Part shown: in pieces, positions 34,225-42,758 of the stretch
How positions within the stretch are numbered: the stretch's first letter is position 1
Layout: each line of letters begins with the position of its first letter
NCBI RefSeq assembly: GCF_963678845.1
Contig: NZ_OY787464.1
Span: 496,001-560,000, forward strand
Length of the DNA: 64,000 bases
From: an uncultured Bacteroides sp.
Lineage (GTDB): Bacteria > Bacteroidota > Bacteroidia > Bacteroidales > Bacteroidaceae
Direction: 5' to 3'
Notes under the pieces: model-generated
The model's database searches: none
The model's input: the letters and a program-made list of their open reading frames with translations, nothing else
What the model was told of the DNA's origin: nothing
Position numbers and translations under genes: made by a program

Positions 34225-35287
34225 TATAAACATTAGGAAACTATTGGCTTTAGAGATTGCCCGCAAAATAAGAATCAACAAAGTAAAACTTCACCCTCTT
34301 CGACAGCTTTTCTGGGAATGTACTTTACGGTGCAATCTCCACTGCCGGCATTGTGGAAGTGATTGCAAGAAAACAGCATTACAGGATGATATGCCTCTGC
34401 AGGACTTTCTCAGCACAATAGATACTATAGCTCCACATATAAATCCGGCAGAAGTATGTATTATCATAACCGGCGGCGAACCACTAATGAGGAATGATAT
34501 TGAACGTTGCGGATTAGCTCTGTATAAAAAAGGATTTCCCTGGGGAATGGTCTCCAACGGACTTGCTCTCACCCGCAAACGATTGGATGGTTTATTGGCT
34601 TCAGGACTTCATTCCATTACAATTAGTCTGGATGGATTTGCAGAAGAACACAACTGGATGCGTGGACACCCTGACAGCTTTATCAAGGCCACAAATGCAA
34701 TTAAGATGATTGCTTCAGAAAAAGAATTAAGCTGGGATGTAGTTACATGCGTAAACCGCAAAAGTTATAAAGACTTAGACGCATTCAAAGATTATATGAT
34801 TTCTATTGGAGTGAAGAATTGGCGGATATTTACTATTTTCCCGGTAGGACGTGCTGCTGAAGATCCCGAACTTCAACTAACCGATGAAGAATTCATAGGC
34901 TTGATGGAGTTCATCAAAAAAACTCGCAAAGAAAGAAAAATCCATGTTAGCTATGCCTGTGAAGGTTTTCTGGGAAAATATGAAGGAGAGGTAAGAGATA
35001 ATTTTTACGCATGTGGAGCAGGAGTCAACGTAGCCTCTATTCTGATAGATGGTTCTATCTCTGCATGTCCCAGCATTCGAAGCAATTATTGCCAGGGAAA
35101 CATTTATCACGACGATTTCATGGATGTATGGAACAACAACTTTGAAGACTTTCGTAACCGTGACTGGATGAAAAAAGACCAATGTGCTGCCTGTAAGCAA
35201 TTTCGTTACTGCGAAGGAAACGGAATGCACCTTCGTGATAATGAAGGCAAACTAATTCTTTGTCATTACAACAGACTTAACAATTAA
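34214..35287 (+). CDS. Radical SAM/SPASM protein partnered with the lipoprotein
   Basis: A 357-residue cytoplasmic enzyme of the TIGR04133-type radical SAM/SPASM family. The first [4Fe-4S] cluster site is C40-x3-C44-x2-C47 (RCNLHCRHCGSDC, with an extra C36 before and C51 after). Residues TGGEPLMR and the SLDG segment of the partial TIM barrel are present. The C-terminal SPASM region from about 255 has cysteines in CGAGVN, CPSI, QCAACKQFRYCEG and LCHY, enough to hold auxiliary clusters, as in enzymes that modify peptides. Start at 34214 overlaps the lipoprotein's end by 11 bases, implying translational coupling. Substrate unknown; the adjacent lipoprotein is the obvious candidate. Confidence 0.9.
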   Translation: MGNDINIRKLLALEIARKIRINKVKLHPLRQLFWECTLRCNLHCRHCGSDCKKTALQDDMPLQDFLSTIDTIAPHINPAEVCIIITGGEPLMRNDIERCGLALYKKGFPWGMVSNGLALTRKRLDGLLASGLHSITISLDGFAEEHNWMRGHPDSFIKATNAIKMIASEKELSWDVVTCVNRKSYKDLDAFKDYMISIGVKNWRIFTIFPVGRAAEDPELQLTDEEFIGLMEFIKKTRKERKIHVSYACEGFLGKYEGEVRDNFYACGAGVNVASILIDGSISACPSIRSNYCQGNIYHDDFMDVWNNNFEDFRNRDWMKKDQCAACKQFRYCEGNGMHLRDNEGKLILCHYNRLNN

Positions 35288-35311
35288 TTTCCAGACTTAA
35301 ACTAAACTGCT

Positions 35312-35352
35312 AATCCCGCCTTTACATTATAAAATGTATTGGCGGGATTTCT
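35312..35352 (+). terminator. Terminator after the radical SAM/SPASM gene
   Basis: AATCCCGCC (35312-35320) pairs with GGCGGGATT (35341-35349), with an inner TACATT/AATGTA stem, followed by a short T-rich stretch. Confidence 0.75.
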
Positions 35353-35631
35353 TATCTAAATTTCAGCACAGTTAAGAATAGTTATCTTTAAAGTAAAGAG
35401 ATGCTAAGTCTCTAGTAATAAAGACAAATATATACAACATACAACTCATAAACTTTTAAATTACCAGTTCATATTTCAGTATTTTTTCAGTTAAACAGCA
35501 AACAATACACATATAATGCAAAGGCTATAATTATCTATTTTTTAGCAACTAAAGCTTAATACAATAAACACAAAAGAGATATTTGTGTTCTTTTTATTAG
35601 TTATTTTCTTTCTTTTAATTGATAAACAGCT

Positions 35632-35639
35632 TATCTTTG
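35632..35639 (+). promoter_or_regulatory. -7 box of the gmd-fcl operon
   Basis: TATCTTTG followed by C fits TAnnTTTG exactly; transcription would start near 35646, about 60 bases before ATG 35705. It lies inside the in-frame extension starting at 35585, which argues against that longer start. Confidence 0.6.
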
Positions 35640-35704
35640 CAATAATTAATAATATTGTTGACATAGATAAATCAAAAATAATCAATAAACTAACAATAAT
35701 AGGT

Positions 35705-36772
35705 ATGAAAAAAGCATTGATTTCAGGGATTACCGGTCAGGACGGTTCTTTCTTAGCAGAATTTTTATTGCAAAAAGGATATGAAGTGCACGGAATACTT
35801 CGCCGTTCATCTTCTTTTAACACAGGACGAATTGAGCATCTGTATTTTGAGGAATGGGTACGAGATATGAAACAACAACGAACCATCAATCTTCATTACG
35901 GAGATATGACCGATTCCAGCTCACTTATCCGTATTATTCAACAGATTCAACCTGATGAAATCTATAATCTGGCTGCTCAGAGCCACGTAAAGGTAAGTTT
36001 TGATGTACCTGAATACACAGCAGAAGCTGATGCAGTGGGGACTCTTCGTATGCTTGAAGCTGTACGTATACTCGGATTAGAAAAGAAAACAAAAATATAT
36101 CAGGCTTCCACTTCCGAGCTTTTCGGTTTGGTACAGGAAGTTCCACAAAAAGAAACAACACCATTCTACCCTCGAAGTCCATACGGTGTTGCCAAGCAAT
36201 ATGGTTTCTGGATTACAAAGAACTACCGCGAATCTTACGGAATGTTTGCTGTAAACGGTATTCTATTTAATCACGAAAGCGAACGCCGCGGCGAGACTTT
36301 CGTAACAAGAAAGATTTCTCTGGCAGTTGCCCGTATCAAACAGGGAGTACAGGACAAGCTTTACATGGGAAATCTTGATTCTCTTCGTGACTGGGGATAT
36401 GCGAAAGACTACGTAGAGTGTATGTGGATGATTCTTCAACATGACACTCCTGAGGATTTCGTTATTGCAACCGGAGAAATGCATACCGTACGTGAATTCT
36501 GTACGCTTGCTTTCAAAGAAGCAGAAATTGAGCTTCGCTGGGAAGGTCAGGGAGTTGATGAAAAAGGTATTGATGTTGCTACCGGACGTGTATTGGTAGA
36601 GGTAGATCCTAAATATTTCCGCCCGTCAGAAGTAGAACTATTATTGGGAGACCCAACAAAAGCAAGAACGTTGCTTGGATGGAACCCTACCCAGACTCCA
36701 TTCCCTGAATTGGTTAAGATCATGGTACAACATGATATGGAAAAGGTTAGAAAGATGATCGCAAATAAATAA
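35705..36772 (+). CDS. gmd: GDP-mannose 4,6-dehydratase
   Basis: A 355-residue short-chain dehydrogenase/reductase-family enzyme converting GDP-mannose to GDP-4-keto-6-deoxymannose, the first step of de novo GDP-L-fucose synthesis. The NADP-binding motif is GITGQDGSFLAEFL at residues 8-21. The active site shows STSELFG near 135-141 and Y160-x3-K164 in SPYGVAKQYGFW. FNHESERRGETFVTRKI is a Gmd signature. ATG 35705 starts exactly at the usual N-terminus (MKKALISGITGQDG) and lies after a good -7 box. The gene overlaps fcl in the TAATG arrangement, so the two are co-translated. Confidence 0.97.
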   Translation: MKKALISGITGQDGSFLAEFLLQKGYEVHGILRRSSSFNTGRIEHLYFEEWVRDMKQQRTINLHYGDMTDSSSLIRIIQQIQPDEIYNLAAQSHVKVSFDVPEYTAEADAVGTLRMLEAVRILGLEKKTKIYQASTSELFGLVQEVPQKETTPFYPRSPYGVAKQYGFWITKNYRESYGMFAVNGILFNHESERRGETFVTRKISLAVARIKQGVQDKLYMGNLDSLRDWGYAKDYVECMWMILQHDTPEDFVIATGEMHTVREFCTLAFKEAEIELRWEGQGVDEKGIDVATGRVLVEVDPKYFRPSEVELLLGDPTKARTLLGWNPTQTPFPELVKIMVQHDMEKVRKMIANK

Positions 36773-37860
36773 TGATGGAAAAAGATGCAAAGATTTTTGT
36801 AGCCGGACACCGCGGGCTCGTAGGGTCGGCTATTTTAAATAATCTGAAGAAAAAAGGATATACCAATTTCGTTCTTCGTACACATAAGGAGCTTGATTTA
36901 TGTAACCAGGCTGCTGTAACGGAATTCTTTGATCAGGAAAAACCTGAATATGTATTTCTGGCTGCCGCACATGTGGGCGGTATTGTGGCAAACAGCCTTT
37001 ACAGAGCTGATTTTATTTACCGCAATCTGGAAATTCAAAATAATGTAATTTACAATGCTTACCGCACAGGGGTTAAGAAACTCTTGTTCCTTGGTAGCAC
37101 TTGTATTTATCCGGGTAATGCTCCTCAGCCAATGAAGGAAGATTGCCTGCTTAGTTCTGAGCTGGAATATACCAATGAGCCGTATGCATTGTCTAAAATT
37201 GCCGGACTAAAGATGTGTGAAAGCTTTAACTTGCAGTATAATACAAACTATATTGCAGTTATGCCTACCAATCTTTATGGTCCGAATGACAATTTCAATC
37301 TGGAACGCAGCCATGTATTGCCTGCTTTAATCAGAAAAGCTCACCTTGGCAAGCAGCTTATGGCCGGAAACTGGGACGAGATCCGCAAGGATTTTAATAC
37401 TGCTCCGGTGGAAGGTGTGGATGGAAAAGCCAGCAAGGAAGAGATTCTTGGCAAACTGAATAAGTACGGCATTACTTTGTCTGAAGACGGAAAAGTGAAT
37501 GTAGAGATTTGGGGAACGGGTGCTCCCCTACGCGAATTCCTTTGGAGCGAAGATATGGCGGATGCTTGTGTGTTCGTTATGGAGAATGTTGACTTTGCCG
37601 ACCTTAAAGGAAACAGCAAGGAAGTGCGAAACTGTCACATTAATATTGGCACAGGAAAAGAACTTTCCATTAAACAACTTGCTTATATGGTTGCTGAGAA
37701 AGTTGGATTCGCCGGTAACATTGTATTCAATGCCGACAAACCGGACGGAACGATGCGTAAGCTGACTGATCCTTCCAAACTTCACAGTCTGGGATGGACT
37801 CACAAAGTAGAACTTGAAGAAGGAGTTTCCATGATTTATGACTGGTATAAAAACAAATAA
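36772..37860 (+). CDS. fcl: GDP-L-fucose synthase
   Basis: A 362-residue epimerase/reductase that turns GDP-4-keto-6-deoxymannose into GDP-L-fucose using NADPH. Motifs: nucleotide-binding AGHRGLVGSAI near residues 11-21, the LFLGSTCIYP segment, and the catalytic Y-x3-K in NEPYALSKIAGLKMCE. The stretch of about 30 residues after HLGKQLMAGNWDEIRKDF is longer than in E. coli Fcl (321 residues), as is usual for Bacteroides homologues. ATG 36772 overlaps the gmd stop; ATG 36775 is also possible. A terminator follows. With Fkp at 42.8-45.6 kb, both routes to GDP-fucose are in this window. Confidence 0.96.
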   Translation: MMEKDAKIFVAGHRGLVGSAILNNLKKKGYTNFVLRTHKELDLCNQAAVTEFFDQEKPEYVFLAAAHVGGIVANSLYRADFIYRNLEIQNNVIYNAYRTGVKKLLFLGSTCIYPGNAPQPMKEDCLLSSELEYTNEPYALSKIAGLKMCESFNLQYNTNYIAVMPTNLYGPNDNFNLERSHVLPALIRKAHLGKQLMAGNWDEIRKDFNTAPVEGVDGKASKEEILGKLNKYGITLSEDGKVNVEIWGTGAPLREFLWSEDMADACVFVMENVDFADLKGNSKEVRNCHINIGTGKELSIKQLAYMVAEKVGFAGNIVFNADKPDGTMRKLTDPSKLHSLGWTHKVELEEGVSMIYDWYKNK

Positions 37861-37936
37861 TACCAGATATAAATACAGATAAAAGCTTTTAACGCAGATA
37901 GACCTGCATTAAAATAATTAGATTAATAGATTAAAG

Positions 37937-37970
37937 TGATAGGGCATGTGATATGTCCTATCATTTTTTG
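37937..37970 (+). terminator. Terminator of the gmd-fcl operon
   Basis: TGATAGGGCAT (37937-37947) pairs with ATGTCCTATCA (37953-37963), one G-U pair, followed by TTTTTTG. Confidence 0.8.
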
Positions 37971-37982
37971 TCTATATGTCAA

Positions 37983-38693
37983 TCAGTTTTCGTTAAACAA
38001 TTTGTTTCTGAGAATAGTTTCCATTGTTTTCTCTTTGTATGTTCTCGATACAGGAATCTTGAATTTTTCAATGCCAAGCATATTTCCTTCCACTGTAGAC
38101 ACTTTCTCAACATTAACAATAAACGATTTATGAGTCTGAATAAAAAGATTGACCGGCAGATTCTCAAGTATCAAGCGAAGAGTTGAATGGGTTATTATCT
38201 TTCCAGCCTGTGTATGAATGGAAACATAATTCTCCACTCCTTCAATATACAGAATATCTTTGAAGAATATCTTCTCCAGTTTTTGATTAGCCTTTACGAA
38301 AAAATAATCGGAAGCCTGAGATGTAGCTTGTTGACTGTATATTAAATCATAGACTTTATTTACAGCTTTTAGGAAACGCTCAAAAGAAATAGGTTTAAGC
38401 AGATAATCCACTACTTCCAAATCGTACCCTTTGATGGCATACTGCTCATACGCACTGGTTATGATTACTTTGGGCAGATTAACCAGGCTTGAAAGCAGTT
38501 CTATTCCAGACATATATGGCATTTCTATGTCAAGCAGAAGTAAATCTACAGACTGAGTTTTCAGAATATTATTTAGCTGTATCGCATCTTCGCACACCCC
38601 CACTAACTCCAGAAAGTCCAGTTTTTCAACATAACCTTGAAGTCCTTTCCTTGCCATTGGTTCGTCATCAGTGATAATACATTTTAATTTCAT
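37983..38693 (-). CDS. LytTR-family response regulator
   Basis: A 236-residue two-component regulator. The receiver domain (residues 1 to about 120) has the acidic pair D9-D10, phospho-acceptor D55 in LLLLDIEMPYMSG and a lysine in LLKPISFERF. The C-terminal LytTR DNA-binding domain (about 135-232) shows the family pattern VKANQKLEKIFFKDILYIEGVENYVSIHT ... FIQTHKSFIVNVEKV. ATG 38693 is used because the longer frame begins with TTG; it still overlaps the kinase gene by 26 bases, so the two are translationally coupled. It is the last gene of the barrel-kinase-regulator operon. The palindrome array at 42411-42495 upstream of that operon is a candidate target. Confidence 0.93.
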   Translation of the reverse strand: MKLKCIITDDEPMARKGLQGYVEKLDFLELVGVCEDAIQLNNILKTQSVDLLLLDIEMPYMSGIELLSSLVNLPKVIITSAYEQYAIKGYDLEVVDYLLKPISFERFLKAVNKVYDLIYSQQATSQASDYFFVKANQKLEKIFFKDILYIEGVENYVSIHTQAGKIITHSTLRLILENLPVNLFIQTHKSFIVNVEKVSTVEGNMLGIEKFKIPVSRTYKEKTMETILRNKLFNEN

Positions 38694-39723
38694 GCAACAG
38701 TTCAATTATTAATTTAGCTACATATATATCATTAGCTTTTGAAGTAAATAGATTGTATTTACCGGGATACAAAATATCAAGTCTCCTTCTTAAGTTTTCT
38801 AATCCAATGCCTCCCTTCTTGACCTTTGCCTCCACATTATCAGGAATTGCATTAGTCACTTCAAAAAGAAGAGTATTCTTTTCTAACTTCGCATCTATTT
38901 TAATCCAATACTCTCCACCCACATATTTAAATGCATTTTCAATTAATGGAAACAATAGCAACGGATGTATTTTCTGACTACTTAGCTGAGGGTCAAAAGA
39001 GACTTCCAACTGAAGAGAATCTTTCATCCTTATTTTCTGAAAGTCAATATACGTATATATAAAGTTGAATTCCTGTTCCATATTAACGGGATGGTTTACG
39101 TCATACAGCTGATAACGAAGTAATTCAGACAGCTTTTCAATTGTATTACGTGGCGTTTCATTGGCTTCATCAATCTGAAAATAAATTGTATTGAGCGCAT
39201 TAAATAAAAAATGAGGATGAAACTGAGCTTTCAGGAATTTCAGTTCCGTTTCTATCTGCATGTTTTTAACCCGTTGGGTTTGTAATTTTTCAGCTATATA
39301 AGCATCAAGAATCTGTTTTCCCCTATAAATGGAATAAATAATTATCAGACAAAGAGAAAAGATAATTGTAGCAATGACAAAATCATCAAGACCGGGAGGG
39401 TCATTGGTAAAGTAATGAATAATAACCAAGCCGGGGTTAACAACCAAAATTCCAATCAATAGTATATATAAATACTCTAAAAGTAGTTTCCGAAAGTTTA
39501 GTTTGCCGGTTTTACTGTTACTTCTTTTCAGGAAAAAGTAAATAATGAGCTGAAATATATAAGCAAGAATGATTGCTGCAGTAATTTCTATCAGGTTAAA
39601 ACCCACAGGCCTTTCCCAGAATTTATATCCTGTTGGAGTATCGCTCACCAACCTTATACCAGTGAGCACAGTAAATGCAAAAATCATCGGAGATATCCAG
39701 AACCAAATACTACGTTTTTTCAT
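38668..39723 (-). CDS. LytS/YehU-like sensor histidine kinase
   Basis: A 351-residue inner-membrane kinase of the His_kinase (PF06580) type. Four hydrophobic segments occupy residues of about 10-130, a coiled stretch follows (AYIAEKLQTQRVKNMQIETELKFLK), then the phospho-acceptor motif FHPHFLFNALNTIYF with H171, and an ATPase domain with PLIENAFKYV and GGIGLENLRRRLDILY. No large sensor domain is present, so the membrane segments or a partner protein must sense the signal. It follows the outer-membrane barrel gene by 28 bases and overlaps its response regulator by 26. Confidence 0.93.
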   Translation of the reverse strand: MKKRSIWFWISPMIFAFTVLTGIRLVSDTPTGYKFWERPVGFNLIEITAAIILAYIFQLIIYFFLKRSNSKTGKLNFRKLLLEYLYILLIGILVVNPGLVIIHYFTNDPPGLDDFVIATIIFSLCLIIIYSIYRGKQILDAYIAEKLQTQRVKNMQIETELKFLKAQFHPHFLFNALNTIYFQIDEANETPRNTIEKLSELLRYQLYDVNHPVNMEQEFNFIYTYIDFQKIRMKDSLQLEVSFDPQLSSQKIHPLLLFPLIENAFKYVGGEYWIKIDAKLEKNTLLFEVTNAIPDNVEAKVKKGGIGLENLRRRLDILYPGKYNLFTSKANDIYVAKLIIELLHEIKMYYH

Positions 39724-39751
39724 TTTAATTGATAAAGGCTGTCTGTTAATA

Positions 39752-42199
39752 CTACAAATTTATTCTTTTTGAGTCAAATGAGTCTCCTTTTTTCTTAAAA
39801 TCTTTCGTCTGATATCCTTTTTTAAATCGGTAAGTAAATGAAGCTCCAATGGCACAACGGTCGTTTCTTTCATTTACTTTAGCCAGATTACCATTAAACA
39901 ATCCGCTTACTTTTGTTGTGTATGAGTTAAATATATCATTCGAATAAATGCTTAGTGTTGCATTTCCCTTGAATAATCTCTTTTGAATACCAGCCGAGAT
40001 TTTCCATATTGGGGCAACATTTATTTGTCCCATAGCCATTTTCCCATTATAGAAGCCGGACAACTCTGCCGACCAATCCTTTGGCAAGTTTATTCTATTA
40101 CTAATATTAACAAGGAAAGTAGTACACCCATTACTAATATTGGCATTATTTTCTACCCATTTATAATTATTCCTTGTCATGCCCATATAGATATTAGAGT
40201 TCAGGATTTTACTGAACGAAACACGACCTATGTTGAATTTTAAACCATAAGAATTATAACTGGCCATATTGGTTGGCATCACATACACCCGCTTACTGTT
40301 TTCATTCACCATATAAGATTTCACAATAGCCTGCTGTATATTGCTATAAAACAAGCTTATAGAATAATTTTTCCTTATTATATAAGATAAATCTATATTG
40401 TCTGAAAACTGAGGTTTCAGTGCTGTATTTCCCTGCTCATAAGTATAAGCATCAAAAATATAGATAAAAGGATTCAGGTCGCGATAATTAGGACGATCTA
40501 TCCTTCGGCCATACGTGAGGTTTATCATATCTGAGTTTCTAAAGTTATAGGTTATTAAGGCTGTTGGAAAGAAATCGGTATACGACTTTCTGAATAACGA
40601 ATCCCTTCTTTCCTCGTTTCCAAGCTGATGGCCTTTTATATTTGTATTTTCAACGCGTACTCCTACCTCCAGATGAAACTGATTCTTTGAAATCTTACCA
40701 CTCGCATAAGCTGCATTTACATTCTCCTTATATAGAAACTGGCAGTTTAATCCATAGTCGGGCTGCCACTCTGCTCCCACCTTATTGTTATATTCCGAAG
40801 AATTATCTACATCCACAAAGGTTGTTTTAAGTCCAGTTTCAAAGGACAACTTATCTGATACGGGATATGAAAGGTCTGTCTGACCCGAGAACACTCCGAT
40901 GCTTCCGTTCTTAAAACCTTTCGATAGTGATTCCGATGGAGATCTGCCGTTGGTTCTGGCAAACAAATCGTCGTGCAACTGGTCTTCTTTCACAGAATAA
41001 TGAAGATAATCTATTGAAGTGCTAAGTTCTTTGCCTATGCTGTCTATTTTATGAGTCATGCTTAAACCCGACCTCAGATTATTTCTTTTATCATGATTAT
41101 TTGTTGATGAGCGAAGTGTTGAATCACTCTTGCTTATATCCGTGTAGAAGCGGGAATTAATTACGCCATCTTCCGCCCTGCGGGCTGAATATCCATTGAC
41201 AGACAACTCAAAGGTTGTTTTTGGAGATGCAAAATAATGAATGCCACCATTGTAATATTGGTTATCATCACTCCGGCTGCGGTATGAGTTCTGATTAAAG
41301 ATGGTGTTTAATCCGGCAGATAAGCGGTCGAACTCTCTCGAAATCTTCAAATCAACAAAATCGTTACCTGTATAATAGCCGTACATACCGTACACATTGA
41401 ACTTTCCGTTTCGGTGATTAAATGAAATATTATTGTTTGCCCTGCCACATTTGCCTTGCTCGTAACTGGAATTAAGCATCATATTAAAACCCATCAGTTT
41501 TGCCCTCTTGGTTTTGATATTAATTATGCCGGAATTACCGCTTGCATCATATTTTACTGACGGATTTGCTATCAGTTCCACCTTTTCGAGTGAAGAAACA
41601 GGGGTCGACTTCAGGTAATTTACTAATTCTGCACCTTCCAGATAAGAGATCTTTCCATCTATCAATATCCTTGCGCCATTCTTTCCATTGAGCGAAACCG
41701 TACCACTATTGCTGATAATCACTCCAGGGAGATTCTGCATCACTGTAAACGCATTTCCACCGGAATTCAAAACAAACGATTCAAGATTGATAACAGTCTT
41801 GTCGGTTAGAATTTCTACTGCCTGCTTTTGGGCTGTTACAACAATATTTCCAAGATTTTTTGCTTCCACTTCCAAAAGAACCGGATTCAGAAGTACTGGT
41901 TTATCAGCTTGCACCAAAGCTTTTCTTATTTCTTTTTTATATCCTAGCATGGATATCTGAATAAAGTAACGACCGGCATTGACATGTCTGAACACAAAAT
42001 TACCATCCTTATCACTCGCCGTTGCCTTTACAAAAGAAGAATCTTTCTGAGCAAACAGAACAACCTGAGCCCCTTCAAGAGGAAGTTTACTGTCAATAAC
42101 AACTTTACCTGCCACAACACTATTTGTTTCTGCACACCATGCCTGTGCGCTGAGAAAAGTGCTTATCAGTATCAGTAAATTAATTAGTTTGCACATCAT
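39752..42199 (-). CDS. TonB-dependent-receptor-like outer-membrane barrel, OMP_b-brl_3 type
   Basis: An 815-residue outer-membrane protein. A signal peptide (to about residue 22, ending AQAWCAE) is followed by a carboxypeptidase-regulatory-like domain (VVAGKVVIDSKLPLEGAQVVLF, 28-105), a plug (LNSGGNAFTVMQNLPGVIISNSGTVSLNGKNGARILIDGK) and a barrel up to the end. It belongs to the Bacteroidetes 'outer membrane beta-barrel family protein' group, smaller than SusC and with no SusD. Ligand unknown. It is the first gene of an operon with a LytS/LytTR two-component system, which suggests that its uptake or export role is linked to the signal sensed by the kinase. A strong promoter lies 22 bases upstream. 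Confidence 0.9.
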   Translation of the reverse strand: MMCKLINLLILISTFLSAQAWCAETNSVVAGKVVIDSKLPLEGAQVVLFAQKDSSFVKATASDKDGNFVFRHVNAGRYFIQISMLGYKKEIRKALVQADKPVLLNPVLLEVEAKNLGNIVVTAQKQAVEILTDKTVINLESFVLNSGGNAFTVMQNLPGVIISNSGTVSLNGKNGARILIDGKISYLEGAELVNYLKSTPVSSLEKVELIANPSVKYDASGNSGIINIKTKRAKLMGFNMMLNSSYEQGKCGRANNNISFNHRNGKFNVYGMYGYYTGNDFVDLKISREFDRLSAGLNTIFNQNSYRSRSDDNQYYNGGIHYFASPKTTFELSVNGYSARRAEDGVINSRFYTDISKSDSTLRSSTNNHDKRNNLRSGLSMTHKIDSIGKELSTSIDYLHYSVKEDQLHDDLFARTNGRSPSESLSKGFKNGSIGVFSGQTDLSYPVSDKLSFETGLKTTFVDVDNSSEYNNKVGAEWQPDYGLNCQFLYKENVNAAYASGKISKNQFHLEVGVRVENTNIKGHQLGNEERRDSLFRKSYTDFFPTALITYNFRNSDMINLTYGRRIDRPNYRDLNPFIYIFDAYTYEQGNTALKPQFSDNIDLSYIIRKNYSISLFYSNIQQAIVKSYMVNENSKRVYVMPTNMASYNSYGLKFNIGRVSFSKILNSNIYMGMTRNNYKWVENNANISNGCTTFLVNISNRINLPKDWSAELSGFYNGKMAMGQINVAPIWKISAGIQKRLFKGNATLSIYSNDIFNSYTTKVSGLFNGNLAKVNERNDRCAIGASFTYRFKKGYQTKDFKKKGDSFDSKRINL

Positions 42200-42220
42200 T
42201 GTTTTTCATTTAATTCTGCA

Positions 42221-42252
42221 CAAATCTAGAACGTTTAATACTGGAAATCAAA
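42221..42252 (-). promoter_or_regulatory. Promoter of the barrel/two-component operon
   Basis: On the reverse strand TTTG (42249-42252), 20 bases, then TAGATTTG (42221-42228): both elements of the Bacteroides -33/-7 promoter with good spacing. Start near 42214, about 15 bases before the ATG at 42199. Confidence 0.75.
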
Positions 42253-42410
42253 TTCTTTTGACCACCTGCACTATATCATTGACAAAATACAATCTATACT
42301 AAAAACATCAATTCCATAATACCTTTAAAACGACTTTGCCTATCAATAATCTCTTGAAGAGTTTTTTAATTTCTTCTAATCAGAAATAAAATACATAACG
42401 GAACATTTTA

Positions 42411-42495
42411 TTTCTCCTGTACAAAAGAATACAATCTTCTGTACAGAAGAATTATTTCTTTTGTACAAAACAATGCATTCTTTTGTACAAGGATT
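42411..42495. repeat. Four TGTACA-centred palindromes at an exact 22-bp period
   Basis: TGTACA occurs at 42418, 42440, 42462 and 42484, each 22 bp apart. The units extend as inverted repeats: TCTTCTGTACAGAAGA (42435-42450) and TTTTGTACAAAA (42459-42470) are perfect, units 1 and 4 are partial. A loose unit consensus is TTCTTNTGTACAAAAGAAT. The 22-bp step puts all sites on one face of the helix. It lies about 205-280 bp upstream of the barrel operon's start point. It probably is an operator for the LytTR regulator encoded in that operon, or for another dimeric regulator. Confidence 0.75.
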
Positions 42496-42692
42496 AATTA
42501 ATATTTAACCGAAGTCTGAGAAAACAAAACGAGGAAATTTATTTTTATAACCGGACATTATTCAAATTACAAGAGGTTTCACAAGGACAGTGTGGCTGTC
42601 TCCCAGTCGCAAAGTGGCCTAAACATAGCCTATCCAAAGAAATAGGTGCAGGTGACAAATACATTTTCATCCTTTTAATGTTCTAATAAAAA

Positions 42693-42733
42693 AAGGTTCA
42701 TCTATCTGTTTTAACTACAGATAAATGAACCTT
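42693..42733 (-). terminator. Terminator of fkp
   Basis: 42693-42709 pairs with 42717-42733 (17-bp stem with one mismatch), and on the reverse strand it is followed by TTTTT, 25 bases after the fkp stop. Confidence 0.85.
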
Positions 42734-42758
42734 CATATTTCTATTTGAATTATTCAGA

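Larger units (their letters stand above)
35288..35704. other. Intergenic region upstream of gmd
   Basis: The 417 bases contain the terminator of the radical SAM gene and the gmd promoter (separate entries). A reading frame in phase with gmd is open from 35585 but contains the promoter and codes a non-protein-like hydrophobic stretch, so I treat it as untranslated. Confidence 0.6.
42200..42758. other. Long regulatory gap upstream of the barrel/two-component operon
   Basis: The 559 bases between fkp and the barrel gene hold the barrel promoter, the 22-bp periodic array and the fkp terminator (separate entries). Between 42500 and 42690 there is a small imperfect hairpin (GGACAG...CTGTCT near 42577-42600) but nothing gene-like. 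Confidence 0.6.

Noticed and set aside
35585..35704. N-terminal extension of gmd
   Set aside because: It holds a -7 box and codes a hydrophobic stretch not found in Gmd proteins, which start at MKKALISG.
42411..42495. Plasmid or phage iterons (replication origin)
   Set aside because: No replication initiator gene is nearby and the surroundings are chromosomal housekeeping and envelope genes.
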